Below, piece after piece: positions 18,648 through 27,301 of a DNA stretch of 64,000 nucleotides; the first letter of the stretch is position 1; each line of letters starts with the position of its first letter. The DNA is from Bacillus sp. 123MFChir2 (GTDB lineage Bacteria > Bacillota > Bacilli > Bacillales > Bacillaceae_G): contig NZ_KB910925.1 of the NCBI RefSeq assembly GCF_000383235.1, positions 94,540 to 158,539 on the forward strand, in the 5' to 3' direction. The notes beneath the pieces are model-generated. The model was not told where the DNA came from. It saw only the letters and a list, made by a program, of their open reading frames with translations, and made no database searches. A program made the position numbers and the translations under genes.

Positions 18648-18920
18648 TTATTTAACCGCATCTTTTAGCGCTTTACCAGGTTTGAATGCAGGTACTTTGC
18701 TTGCCGCGATTTCAATTTCCTCACCAGTTTGTGGGTTGCGTCCTTTACGAGCCGCACGCTCACGAACTTCGAAGTTACCAAATCCGATAAGTTGTACTTT
18801 ATCACCTTGCTTTAAAGCTTCTAAGATGGAATCAAAAACAGCGTCAACTGCTTTTGTTGCGTCCTTTTTAGAAAGGGAACTTGCTTCTGCAACAGCATTG
18901 ATTAAATCTGTCTTGTTCAT
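18648..18920 (-). CDS. hbs: DNA-binding protein HU
   Basis: Nucleoid-associated histone-like protein, 90 residues, binding and bending DNA as a dimer. It begins [12 protein letters not shown] and has the DNA-binding arm [22 protein letters not shown] and the end [12 protein letters not shown]. The ATG at 18920 has a very strong GGAGGAGGTG ribosome site; the longer frame from 18992 is not used in the family. The region upstream (18921-19160) is AT-rich and holds at least one TATAAT-like -10 on the minus strand near 19050. Confidence 0.97.
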   Translation of the reverse strand: MNKTDLINAVAEASSLSKKDATKAVDAVFDSILEALKQGDKVQLIGFGNFEVRERAARKGRNPQTGEEIEIAASKVPAFKPGKALKDAVK

Positions 18921-19164
18921 GCCATTCACCTCCTCCCAAAGATACGACTGTATAATGATCATAAAATGAGTCTTACCTTCATTTGTAGGCAATTTTTACA
19001 AATTCTATACTACAAAGATGTAGATAAATCATTATCTAGGCCTATATTATACGATTCTCCTTTATAATTCAATATTTTTAAAGAAAATGTTGCCACGAAA
19101 GTGCAAAAAACTAATGAAGCTTGACAATAGACTATAAAATATTAGATAATGACATTTTATTTTT

Positions 19165-19205
19165 CTATAAAAAATTAAAAAAGACCCCAAAATAAGGAGT
19201 CTTTC
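19165..19205 (-). terminator. Rho-independent terminator of spoIVA
   Basis: A stem AAAGACTCC/GGGGTCTTT (19180-19204) followed on the minus strand by TTTTTTAATTTTTT. Confidence 0.85.
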
Positions 19206-19207
19206 GA

Positions 19208-20686
19208 TTATAAAATAATTGCTATTAAGCCACCTGATCCTTCATTTATAATTCGTTCTAACGTTTCTTTTAACTTATAGCGAGCATTTTCTGGCATTAA
19301 TGATAATTTCGCCTGAATTCCTTCTCGAACGATAGAGCTAAGTGAACGCCCAAAAATATCAGAATTCCAAATAGAAAGCGGATCATCTTCAAAATCTTGC
19401 ATTAAATAGCGAACAAGCTCTTCACTTTGCTTTTCAGTTCCAATAATCGGTTCAAATGTTGATTCCACATCGACTTTAATCATATGAATTGACGGGGCAA
19501 CAGCTTTCAATTTCACACCAAATCGTGATCCATGTCGAATAATTTCCGGTTCATCTAAGCTCATATCTGCTAGGGCTGGTGCTGCAACACCGTATCCTGT
19601 TTGTTTTACCATTTTCAGCGCATCCGCAACTTGATCATATTCGATTTTCGCATGAGCGAAGTCGAGCATTAGTTTTAACAAATGATCTCGACCTCGAATT
19701 TCAACCCCTACCACTTCTTTTAAAATTTGATCGTACAATTCATCTGGTGCATATAAATCAATCTCTGCAACACCTTGCCCCATATCAATCCCTGCCAAAC
19801 TTGCACGATCAATAAATTCATATTGACTAAATTGCCATACAACGCGATCGACATCACGAAGGCGCTTAATATCTTTCACCGTTTCTTGAACAGCCTCTTG
19901 ATAACTTTGACGAAGCCAATGGTTGTCATGTAACACCATTACCCAGCTTGGAAGGTTTACATTTACCTCAAGAACTGGAAATTCATATAACGCTTCACGT
20001 AATACATTATATACATCGCCTTCTCTTAGTCCTTCTACACTCATTGCCAACACTGGGATATCATATTCTTCTACTAAACTTTGACGAAGTTGTTCTGTGT
20101 CAGGATGATACGGCTGTACTGTATTAATGATCATAATAAACGGTTTTCCTACTTCTTTTAATTCATTTACAACCCGTCCTTCCGCTTCAATATAATCGCG
20201 GCGCGGAATTTCTCCGATTGTTCCATCAGTTGTGATAACTACCCCAATTGTAGAATGCTCTTGAATTACTTTGCGCGTTCCAATTTCCGCCGCTTCATGA
20301 AACGGGATTGGTTCTTCATACCACGGTGTATTTATCATGCGTGGCCCATTTTCATCTTCATACCCTTTCGCTCCTGGGACAGTATAGCCCACACAATCTA
20401 CTAAGCGAATATTTACATCAAGCCCTTCATCAACATGGATAGAAACCGCTTGGTTTGGAACAAACTTTGGTTCTGTCGTCATAATTGTACGCCCTGCTGC
20501 GCTTTGCGGCAGTTCATCCTGTGCGCGTTGGCGATCTGAATCATTTTCAATATTTGGAATGACAACTAGCTCCATAAATTTCTTAATAAAAGTAGATTTC
20601 CCTGTTCGGACAGCCCCTACAACCCCGAGATAAATATCACCGCCTGTGCGCTCAGCAATATCTTTAAAAATATCAATCTTTTCCAA
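19208..20686 (-). CDS. spoIVA: Stage IV sporulation protein A (coat morphogenetic ATPase)
   Basis: Cytoskeletal ATPase that polymerises around the forespore and forms the base of the spore coat. The N-terminal P-loop is GVVGAVRTGKST (about residues 22-33), followed by the TRAFAC-type DCVGY and the middle and C-terminal domains; the C-terminus GSGGLIAIIL is the conserved membrane-targeting end recognised by SpoVM. Length 492 residues is standard. The start is TTG at 20686, with GGGAGGG in front. A sigma-E-like promoter lies about 70-95 bases upstream, fitting mother-cell expression. Confidence 0.98.
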   Translation of the reverse strand: MEKIDIFKDIAERTGGDIYLGVVGAVRTGKSTFIKKFMELVVIPNIENDSDRQRAQDELPQSAAGRTIMTTEPKFVPNQAVSIHVDEGLDVNIRLVDCVGYTVPGAKGYEDENGPRMINTPWYEEPIPFHEAAEIGTRKVIQEHSTIGVVITTDGTIGEIPRRDYIEAEGRVVNELKEVGKPFIMIINTVQPYHPDTEQLRQSLVEEYDIPVLAMSVEGLREGDVYNVLREALYEFPVLEVNVNLPSWVMVLHDNHWLRQSYQEAVQETVKDIKRLRDVDRVVWQFSQYEFIDRASLAGIDMGQGVAEIDLYAPDELYDQILKEVVGVEIRGRDHLLKLMLDFAHAKIEYDQVADALKMVKQTGYGVAAPALADMSLDEPEIIRHGSRFGVKLKAVAPSIHMIKVDVESTFEPIIGTEKQSEELVRYLMQDFEDDPLSIWNSDIFGRSLSSIVREGIQAKLSLMPENARYKLKETLERIINEGSGGLIAIIL

Positions 20687-20749
20687 GTGATTCCCTCCCT
20701 CAAAATTTTTGGGAATAAATCATGATTATTCTTGTAGTTTGGACAATAC

Positions 20750-20779
20750 AGTATATGATTTTGTCCCAATTTCATATGA
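20750..20779 (-). promoter_or_regulatory. Candidate sigma-E promoter of spoIVA
   Basis: On the minus strand TCATATG (20773-20779) and CATATACT (20750-20757) are spaced by 15 bases and resemble the sigma-E -35 and -10 elements. Confidence 0.5.
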
Positions 20780-20824
20780 CTATTTAAAAAAACCTTTTAT
20801 TAGCGATGCAAATATTTCAAGAAG

Positions 20825-20867
20825 TAAAAAAACCTTCTTCTAGAACTTATTCGCTAAAAGAAAGGTT
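20825..20867 (-). terminator. Rho-independent terminator of yphF
   Basis: AACCTTTCTTTTAG pairs with CTAGAAGAAGGTT (20831-20867) and is followed on the minus strand by TTTTTTAC. Confidence 0.75.
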
Positions 20868-20876
20868 CATGACTTA

Positions 20877-21587
20877 TCACTTAAAAAAAATTGGTTCTTT
20901 ATCCTTCACTGTATATGGCAAAGAATACGCCGGTACAAATGGAGTATGCTTTACAAGTAACTGACGAATATCGTCTCCTTCTTTTACTTCATTACCATAT
21001 TTTTGTAACATGTCGTATAAGTCAATGCGATAATCAATATATACCTCACCTTTCTCGTCAACAACAAAAGGTAAGTTTTTACCAGAATAAGGGCTTTCCA
21101 CTTGAAGAATTTCTTTATAGCCCATTTTATTATAATCAAGCTCATACACACCATCTGTAATTACTTTTTTAAATGGTGGGTATCGATGTTCATCACGATA
21201 GATTTGTAATTTCAACTTTAAATCTTGAACCCGCTCCGCTGTTCGTACATCAATTAATTTTACAGTTGGATTTGTTTCTACATCAACTAATACATACTGA
21301 TAAATGCCGCCGCTTTCAAAAGCATTTCCAGGAGGTTCTTGCATCAGTCTAGGGGTAATCTTTTGAAAATCAATTGGATATTTTTGATAGATTGGTGTAA
21401 TCATATCACGTGTTTTAATAGGCAATATATGATCATTTTGTTCTCTATATGTATTAACTGCTGTTTGTACCGCTTGTAACTGGTCTTCATATGGTACGAC
21501 GTGTTGTTGCACCTTTTCTTTCGGATATAGACAACCAGATAGAATAATAGTGCAACATATTGCGAAAATCAGTAGTATTTTCTTCAT
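20877..21587 (-). CDS. yphF: Lipoprotein YphF
   Basis: A 236-residue exported lipoprotein: signal peptide MKKILLIFAICCTIILSGC with lipobox LSGC, so Cys19 would be lipidated. The mature part is hydrophilic, with repeated patterns of Y, D and P but no known catalytic motif. Position between spoIVA and yphE/gpsA matches yphF of Bacillus subtilis. Function is unknown. Confidence 0.82.
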   Translation of the reverse strand: MKKILLIFAICCTIILSGCLYPKEKVQQHVVPYEDQLQAVQTAVNTYREQNDHILPIKTRDMITPIYQKYPIDFQKITPRLMQEPPGNAFESGGIYQYVLVDVETNPTVKLIDVRTAERVQDLKLKLQIYRDEHRYPPFKKVITDGVYELDYNKMGYKEILQVESPYSGKNLPFVVDEKGEVYIDYRIDLYDMLQKYGNEVKEGDDIRQLLVKHTPFVPAYSLPYTVKDKEPIFFK

Positions 21588-21608
21588 TAGAAATCCGTCC
21601 TTTAGTTT

Positions 21609-21812
21609 CTATTGTTCGATTGGTCCGCTAAATACGACAAGAAAAATAATAAATCCTGATACAACCATACATGCATACGCAAACAAAGCTGTAAACCCTT
21701 TCAAAAATGTATTCTTTATTTTATGACGACTTAGCAAAATGAAAGCAACAGAAATAAACATGAGAGCCATTGCTCCCAAAGAAAACCACATCTTTATAAG
21801 ACCAGCAGACAT
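21609..21812 (-). CDS. yphE: DUF2768 membrane protein YphE
   Basis: A 67-residue protein with two membrane helices (about 7-26 and 40-62) joined by a basic loop (SRHKIKNTFLKG). It fits the YphE/DUF2768 family by size, topology and location next to yphF. Function is unknown. The ATG at 21812 has AGGAGGGGGA upstream. Confidence 0.8.
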   Translation of the reverse strand: MSAGLIKMWFSLGAMALMFISVAFILLSRHKIKNTFLKGFTALFAYACMVVSGFIIFLVVFSGPIEQ

Positions 21813-21881
21813 ATATCCCCCTCCTAATGTATTTTCCTATTATTTTAACAAATTATAACATTTAAACAAATGAAAATATTC

Positions 21882-22114
21882 TGTAGCTACTCAGTTACTT
21901 TATGAAAAACCGACAGAAAAACATTTTTTAAACGGGCGAGAGGGACTAGCCATGCATAGAAGCGGGTAGTGCCTTTTCCTGCCACGTGCAAGGTTTGAAA
22001 ACAAAAGTAGACAATAAGTACATGCTCCTGCCCTGTTTGCATGACAGCAGTCTATATGCAAAAAAACGAATTTGAATCATACCCTTTTCTAAAAGGTATA
22101 GCTGAGTAGTTACA
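21882..22114. mobile_element. MITE-like element, copy B2, with terminal inverted repeats
   Basis: A 233-bp element whose ends are TGTAGCTACTCAGTTA (21882-21897) and the reverse complement of TGTAACTACTCAGCTA (22099-22114): 14 of 16 bases are identical. The interior has the shared core GAGAGGGACTAGCCATGCATAG and CCTTTTCCTGCCACGTGC. It encodes no convincing protein. It fills most of the gap between yphE and spoVIF. Confidence 0.75.
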
Positions 22115-22290
22115 ATAAATATATATACTCTCAAAATGCTCAGCGGTACGTATTCACTTATATTGAAACGAATAAAAACCGAAGCAAACGGGACTTCTTC
22201 GCTTCGGTTGACCAAACGCTCCCACAAACAGCTCATATTCATACCTTCATAGTATCGTATGCAATGCATATAACAATGGTTTCTCATACT

Positions 22291-22542
22291 TTATTTTTTA
22301 AACATTTTACTCAATGAACTAAAGTCAGTTGGCATATTATTATTAATAATCGCATTTATAATTTGCTCTTCTTTTTCTTTTGATACATCTCTTCCCGCCA
22401 TTGTTGCAACCTGATGAATTAACTGACGTAACACTTTTTCATCACGTAAATTTGAATTTTGAACCGAAGAGGCTAATTTAAAAATATCTTCTTTATTTAC
22501 TTTGGATTCCTTTTCAATATTGTTGAATAAATTATTATCCAC
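22291..22542 (-). CDS. spoVIF: Stage VI sporulation protein F
   Basis: An 83-residue protein of the SpoVIF (YjcC) family, involved in spore coat assembly in Bacillus. It contains the family stretch IFKLASSVQNSNLRDEKVLRQLIHQVA and ends with DFSSLSKMFKK. The start is taken as GTG at 22542 (preceded by GAGAGGGTGAACAAA), because upstream in-frame codons do not look coding. It sits between yphE and gpsA. Confidence 0.82.
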   Translation of the reverse strand: MDNNLFNNIEKESKVNKEDIFKLASSVQNSNLRDEKVLRQLIHQVATMAGRDVSKEKEEQIINAIINNNMPTDFSSLSKMFKK

Positions 22543-22609
22543 TTTGTTCACCCTCTCATGTAATCTACACTCCATCGTATGCAGAAAATAAAGAATGGTG
22601 AAAAAACCC

Positions 22610-22656
22610 AAAAGAAAAAGCTGTACAAATGTCTTTTTACATTTGTACAGCTTTTT
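22610..22656 (-). terminator. Bidirectional-type terminator after gpsA
   Basis: A 13-bp perfect stem AGCTGTACAAATG/CATTTGTACAGCT with T tracts on both sides; on the minus strand it terminates gpsA, whose stop codon is at 22657. Confidence 0.88.
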
Positions 22657-23679
22657 TTACAGCAAGTCTGGAATCGCTTCTACTTCGTGTTTACGCACAC
22701 GTCCCATCAACATTCCAACAGCATCTTTTACATTTTTTCCATTAAATAACACATCATATAAAACAGTTGTAATCGGCATTTCGACATCCATTTTCTTAGC
22801 CATCTCATATGCTGCTTTCGTTGTCCGTACGCCTTCAACAACCATTCCCATATTGTCTAATACTTCTTGTAACGAGCAACCTTTACCAAGCATGTTACCA
22901 GCACGCCAATTTCGACTATGAACGCTCGTACATGTTACAATTAGGTCACCCATACCTGTCAGGCCAGCAAACGTTAATGGGTTCCCACCCATTTTACGTC
23001 CTAAACGAGCAATTTCTGTTAATCCTCGCGTCATAAGGGCTGCCTTCGCATTATCTCCTAAGCCAATTCCATCAGTAATACCCGCCGCAAGGGCAATGAT
23101 ATTTTTTAGAGCTCCGCCAAGTTCAACTCCAATAATATCTGGGTTTGTATATACACGGAAATAGCTATTCATAAATAAGTCCTGAACCTCTTCAGCTGCT
23201 TCCATACGCTTTGCAGCTGATGTAACTGTTGTAGCTTGGCGCAATCCAACTTCTTCTGCATGACTCGGCCCTGATAAAACAACCACATCGCGAATGAGAT
23301 GTGCCGGAATTTCTTCTTCAATCACTTCCGAAATACGCTTTGAAGTTCCTGGTTCAATCCCTTTACTCGCGTGAATCCATGTAATTGGCTGCGAAACAAA
23401 TGTTTTCATATTTTGCAATACTTCTCGATATGCCTTTGTAGGTACAACGAGAAGTACTGTATCAACCCCTACTAATGCCTCTTCTAAAGAAGAGTAAGCA
23501 ACGATGCTGGCTGGCAGTGTAATCCCCGGAAGATAACGACTATTCTCATGCTTTTCATTCATTTCATCCATAAGTTCTGGTCGATTCCCCCAAAGACGTA
23601 CATCATGGCCGTTGTCAGCTAATACCATTGCTAACGCCGTTCCCCAGCTACCTGCTCCTACTACTGTGATTTTTTTCAT
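22657..23679 (-). CDS. gpsA: NAD(P)-dependent glycerol-3-phosphate dehydrogenase
   Basis: Makes sn-glycerol-3-phosphate for phospholipids from dihydroxyacetone phosphate. The N-terminal Rossmann motif is VVGAGSWGTALA (residues 5-16), with the catalytic lysine in GGALKNIIALAAGI and the RAGNMLGKG region. 340 residues is normal. It follows der by 19 bases, the der-gpsA pair being conserved in Bacillus. Confidence 0.97.
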   Translation of the reverse strand: MKKITVVGAGSWGTALAMVLADNGHDVRLWGNRPELMDEMNEKHENSRYLPGITLPASIVAYSSLEEALVGVDTVLLVVPTKAYREVLQNMKTFVSQPITWIHASKGIEPGTSKRISEVIEEEIPAHLIRDVVVLSGPSHAEEVGLRQATTVTSAAKRMEAAEEVQDLFMNSYFRVYTNPDIIGVELGGALKNIIALAAGITDGIGLGDNAKAALMTRGLTEIARLGRKMGGNPLTFAGLTGMGDLIVTCTSVHSRNWRAGNMLGKGCSLQEVLDNMGMVVEGVRTTKAAYEMAKKMDVEMPITTVLYDVLFNGKNVKDAVGMLMGRVRKHEVEAIPDLL

Positions 23680-23697
23680 AAAATCACATCCTCTCCA

Positions 23698-25008
23698 TTA
23701 GTCTCGTGCTCTTGCAATAACTTTAATTGGTGTTCCTACGAAACCAAACGCATCGCGCAGACGATTTTTCAAGAAGCGCTCATATGAGAAGTGCAGTAAC
23801 TCTGGATCATTTACGAACACAACAAATGTCGGTGGTTTCACCGCGACTTGTGTTGCATAGAAAATTTTCAAACGTTGTCCATTATGCGTTGGTGTTGGAT
23901 TCATTGCAACAGCATCCATAATTACATCGTTTAATACATTTGTTTGTACACGAATACTATGACTTGCATTTACCTCATTAATAACAGGAAGTAGTGTGTG
24001 TGTACGTTTTCTCGTTTTGGCAGATAAGAATACGATTGGTGCGTAATCTAAAAATTGGAAATGAGCACGAATATTCTCTTCGAATTCCTTCATCGTTTTC
24101 TCATCTTTTTCAACTGCGTCCCATTTATTTACAACAATAATAACAGCACGACCTGAATCATGGGCATATCCAGCAATTTTTTTATCTTGTTCAATGATTC
24201 CTTCTTCACCATCTAAAACAACTAAAACAACATCAGAGCGTTCAATTGCTCGAAGTGCTCGAAGTACACTATACTTTTCTGTACTTTCATATACTTTTCC
24301 TTTTTTGCGCATTCCTGCGGTATCAATGATAACGTAATCTTGTCCATCTTTACTGTACGGTGTATCAACTGCATCACGTGTAGTACCCGCTACATTACTA
24401 ACGATTACACGTTCTTGACCAAGCAATGCATTTACCATTGATGATTTCCCAACGTTCGGGCGACCAATTAAACAGAATTTAATCGTTTCATCATCGTATG
24501 GTTCTTCTTCAATTTGCGGGAAATGTTTTGCTGCTTCGTCTAATAAGTCCCCTAAACCTAAACCGTGCGTTCCAGATATAGGAAACGGCTCTCCAAATCC
24601 TAATGCATAAAAATCGTAAATATCGCTGCGCATCTCTGGATTATCTACCTTATTCACAGCTAATACAACTGGCTTTTTAGAACGATACAAAATCTTTGCA
24701 ACTTCTTCATCCGCAGCTGTCACACCGTCGCGACCATTTGTCATAAAAATGATAACATCGGCTTCATCAATCGCAACTTCTGCTTGTTGACGAATTTGTG
24801 TCAAGAATGGCTCGTCTCCAATATCAATTCCACCTGTATCAATAATGTTAAACTCATGATTTAACCATTCTCCTGCGCTATATATACGATCTCTTGTTAC
24901 ACCAGGAATATCTTCAACAATTGACACTCTTTCTCCAACAATTCTATTGAAAATAGTAGATTTCCCCACATTTGGGCGTCCTACTATTGCCACTACCGGT
25001 TTTGGCAT
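23698..25008 (-). CDS. der: Ribosome-associated GTPase Der (EngA)
   Basis: Double-domain GTPase needed for 50S ribosome maturation. Two G domains are seen, each with GRPNVGKS (residues about 9-16 and 181-188) and DTxG (DTGGID, DTAGMR), and NKVD/NKWD motifs; the C-terminal KH-like domain ends [14 protein letters not shown]. 436 residues is full length. The terminator at 25044-25072 just upstream shows that it starts its own transcript, with gpsA downstream. Confidence 0.98.
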   Translation of the reverse strand: MPKPVVAIVGRPNVGKSTIFNRIVGERVSIVEDIPGVTRDRIYSAGEWLNHEFNIIDTGGIDIGDEPFLTQIRQQAEVAIDEADVIIFMTNGRDGVTAADEEVAKILYRSKKPVVLAVNKVDNPEMRSDIYDFYALGFGEPFPISGTHGLGLGDLLDEAAKHFPQIEEEPYDDETIKFCLIGRPNVGKSSMVNALLGQERVIVSNVAGTTRDAVDTPYSKDGQDYVIIDTAGMRKKGKVYESTEKYSVLRALRAIERSDVVLVVLDGEEGIIEQDKKIAGYAHDSGRAVIIVVNKWDAVEKDEKTMKEFEENIRAHFQFLDYAPIVFLSAKTRKRTHTLLPVINEVNASHSIRVQTNVLNDVIMDAVAMNPTPTHNGQRLKIFYATQVAVKPPTFVVFVNDPELLHFSYERFLKNRLRDAFGFVGTPIKVIARARD

Positions 25009-25043
25009 ATACTTTCATCCCTTCTATTTGCTTCTGTTATTAT

Positions 25044-25072
25044 GTAAAAAACCCTTCTTTGTGCAAGAAGGG
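25044..25072 (-). terminator. Rho-independent terminator of the yphA-yphB-capping transcript
   Basis: An 8-bp stem CCCTTCTT/AAGAAGGG (25052-25072) followed on the minus strand by TTTTTTAC. It separates this group from der. Confidence 0.85.
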
Positions 25073-25128
25073 ATTTGCATTCCAGAATATTTCTCTTCGT
25101 ATCAAAACACCTCATATTATAACACATT

Positions 25129-25317
25129 TTAAGAATGTTTCACAATAATATATAAGTTCTCTTGCAAACGGTGGGCAATTCCATCTAAAATCGCTTCTAA
25201 ATTACTAGCAACAAATTCCATTTCATCTACTGTCTCACATACAAATAACGGCGCCCCGCCAGCGAACTTTTCCGGAATTGTTGTAATAACAGCAAGAATA
25301 CATTTTTCTAATATCAC
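25129..25317 (-). CDS. Small capping-complex subunit for YIEGIA
   Basis: A 62-residue protein. It matches, by size and context, the small family described as a capping complex subunit for YIEGIA: it starts at GTG 25317, overlaps the yphB stop by 4 bases, and has the motif ILAVITTIPEKFAGGAPLFV near its N-terminus. Its function is unknown; the overlap suggests it is made at a fixed ratio to the YIEGIA protein. Likely sporulation-linked by the location of its partner, which is inference. Confidence 0.7.
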   Translation of the reverse strand: MILEKCILAVITTIPEKFAGGAPLFVCETVDEMEFVASNLEAILDGIAHRLQENLYIIVKHS

Positions 25318-26207
25318 CCTTTATCTCCCCTTCCATTTGGGGCCTCAGAAGACATATGAATCGCACTTTCTAATGTTGGAACATTTCCAATGACCTGAAT
25401 CGCTTTATTTACATCCTGATCTTGCGGCAAAACAAATATACCTATTCTTCCATCATTTAAATCACGTTTCGCAAGCGGTACAAGTGCAGGTGTTCCAGAA
25501 TCTCGATATACACCAAGCGCAACAGATACATCATGCAAAATCGCCTGTCTTTGACCAAGGTTTGCTAATGTTACCCGAGCATCAATTGATTTTGGTTTTA
25601 AAATAAATCCCATACCATACTTCATAATTTCTTTTTGCCTTACTGGTAAACCGATATTCATAATATAAATATTATCAACATAAAGGCCTGCTCCTTCAAA
25701 ATGCAACGAGGCATGCTCAACTTCAACAAGGTCACGTAGCCGTTTACCAGACATCAACTTTTTCGCGAAAAAGAAACTTATGATTCCAGCTAAAATACCG
25801 GCATACCACGATTTAAATCCTAAATAAGCGAAAGTAGCTATGAAAGAAGTTAACATTGCTAAATAATTACGACTCTCAAACACAATTGCAATTCCCTCAA
25901 TATATGTATTGCCCCTAGGAACAAGTTCATACCCATCTAATTGCTGCAATGTATTACGCTCCATATTCCGCACATCACGAAACTGCGATGCAGCTAATGT
26001 CAGAAATGTAATAGCAGAGAAATCCTTTTTCAAAATAGCTGGAATTGCTACCGCCCCAAGAGCAGCCGCAATAATTCCCATTGCAATATGAATAATCTTT
26101 CCATGTAAACGAGTTGGATACTGCCTTGTATCCGTTTGAAGCATTAAAATTCGTGTGACAGTTCCAACGGTTACTCCAAGCAACATAGCTGATGTATACG
26201 AATTCAT
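25314..26207 (-). CDS. yphB: YIEGIA-family membrane protein YphB
   Basis: A 297-residue membrane protein carrying the family-naming motif YIEGIA (about residues 103-108, in GNTYIEGIAIVFESRN). It has an N-terminal membrane segment, three to four further hydrophobic segments up to about residue 150, and a soluble C-terminal part (EHASLHFEGAGLYVDNIYIMNIG). Function is unknown. It sits between yphA and the small capping ORF, with a 3-base gap to yphA. Confidence 0.8.
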   Translation of the reverse strand: MNSYTSAMLLGVTVGTVTRILMLQTDTRQYPTRLHGKIIHIAMGIIAAALGAVAIPAILKKDFSAITFLTLAASQFRDVRNMERNTLQQLDGYELVPRGNTYIEGIAIVFESRNYLAMLTSFIATFAYLGFKSWYAGILAGIISFFFAKKLMSGKRLRDLVEVEHASLHFEGAGLYVDNIYIMNIGLPVRQKEIMKYGMGFILKPKSIDARVTLANLGQRQAILHDVSVALGVYRDSGTPALVPLAKRDLNDGRIGIFVLPQDQDVNKAIQVIGNVPTLESAIHMSSEAPNGRGDKG

Positions 26208-26210
26208 AAA

Positions 26211-26810
26211 TTAACCTTGTCCCTCCTTCACTTGCTTTTGCTTAAATTGTTCTGTGTATGCCATTATTTTTCCAATTCCGTATAAAAGACTACAGAACAT
26301 CGTGGACACAGCAATCATATTAAAAAATTGTAAATCCCCTAATTGATAAGGAAAATTGAATGTCTTTAAAATAAAAGCTACAAACAACTCACCTTGCAAC
26401 GCCCCTACATATAATCCCCATATACGTAATAGACGGTCCCTATGTAATAAAACAGATGTATAAACAAGAATACTACTTAACATCCAGGTACGATCTACAA
26501 CAATCCAAATCGGGTCATAGAGTTCGATTAAAGAAAAGCTTGCATATAGCATCGCGATTATAAGTGCACATAGTAAAGTATAGACCTTTTTCCATACTGA
26601 ATATGTCGCAATTCCAATAAATGAGATTCCCGCTAACAAAAGGGCGTTTACCGATATTGTAATAGAAGTAAATGAAATTACTGCTTGCGAACAAATAATA
26701 AATAATAAAATGACCGCACTAAGCTTAAGTCTAACTGTATCTTTTCTCCAAAAAAACGTCGTAACAATCCAGCTCACCCATGCTAAAAAATAAAAATAAC
26801 CACCTTCCAA
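26211..26810 (-). CDS. yphA: Membrane protein YphA
   Basis: A 199-residue protein with about six membrane segments. The reading frame opens at ATG 26834, but AGGAGGTG then a short spacer leads to TTG at 26810 (reading LEGGYFYFLAW...), which gives the same length as the Bacillus subtilis YphA; I therefore chose TTG. No catalytic motif is visible. It is the first gene of the yphA-yphB-capping group. Function is unknown. Confidence 0.75.
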   Translation of the reverse strand: MEGGYFYFLAWVSWIVTTFFWRKDTVRLKLSAVILLFIICSQAVISFTSITISVNALLLAGISFIGIATYSVWKKVYTLLCALIIAMLYASFSLIELYDPIWIVVDRTWMLSSILVYTSVLLHRDRLLRIWGLYVGALQGELFVAFILKTFNFPYQLGDLQFFNMIAVSTMFCSLLYGIGKIMAYTEQFKQKQVKEGQG

Positions 26811-26926
26811 GTGAACACCTCCTATTATTTCCATTATGGGAATTGTTTATGAAAAATAATCATCTTTTATCGCTGCATATTTTTAAAAATAACAGCAACA
26901 CTTTGTACTAAGGAGGTGGAAACACC

Positions 26927-27061
26927 ATGGGTAAAGATCGTCAAGAAAAGAAATTGAAACAATCAAGGCGCGTAGAATCCGACCGCAGCCAATCATTACA
27001 ATATCCTGGTGCAACAGGACTCGATACACCGGAGCAAGCACGAAAACAAAATCAGCATTAA
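26927..27061 (+). CDS. ypzI: Small protein YpzI
   Basis: A 44-residue open frame (MGKDRQEKKLKQSRRVESDR..., ending QARKQNQH) with AAGGAGGTGG in front of the ATG. It is highly charged and hydrophilic, matching the YpzI family of Bacillus, which lies at this same place upstream of fni. It is one of the few plus-strand genes, followed directly by a clear terminator. Function is unknown. Confidence 0.82.
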   Translation: MGKDRQEKKLKQSRRVESDRSQSLQYPGATGLDTPEQARKQNQH

Positions 27062-27065
27062 AACA

Positions 27066-27105
27066 AAGAAACAGCCAACATATCATTGGCTGTTTCCTTG
27101 TTTTC
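27066..27105 (+). terminator. Rho-independent terminator of ypzI
   Basis: Stem GAAACAGCCAA/TTGGCTGTTTC (27068-27096) followed by TTGTTTTC on the plus strand. Confidence 0.8.
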
Positions 27106-27117
27106 ACATATTAATAA

Positions 27118-27301
27118 CTATATGAATCCATTTTAATTTTCCGACATATAGATTGCTGCTATGCAGAAAAAAAGGAGCTTCCACTCGCTTTCTGACTTTG
27201 TTTAAACAGTAAAAGGTGACCGCTTCTATGCATGGCCAGATGCTCTTGCCCACCTAAAAAAAGATGGTTTTATGTCAGGTTTTTAATTTGAATTTATATA
27301 G
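27118..27301. mobile_element. MITE-like element, copy B3, reaching into the LuxR gene
   Basis: A 184-bp inverted-orientation copy. Its ends, CTATATGAATCCATTTTAA (from 27118) and the reverse complement of CTATATAAATTCAAATTAA (to 27301), match at 15 of 19 bases. The shared core CTGGCCATGCATAGAAGCGG is present on the minus strand. The right tip covers the last codons and stop of the next gene, which ends at 27283. Confidence 0.7.

Noticed and set aside
19121-19160. Plus-strand TTGACA followed 17-18 bases later by AGATAA/GATAAT in the gap between hbs and spoIVA
   Set aside because: It faces the 3' end of spoIVA, with no plus-strand gene beyond it and only an AT-rich match at -10; probably chance.
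18921-19160. mtrB (TRAP) next to folE or hbs
   Set aside because: No frame of the right size or sequence occurs in the gap.
21946-22287. Open frame of 113 codons in the yphE-spoVIF gap
   Set aside because: It runs through the MITE-like copy B2 and has repeat-derived content; not a gene.
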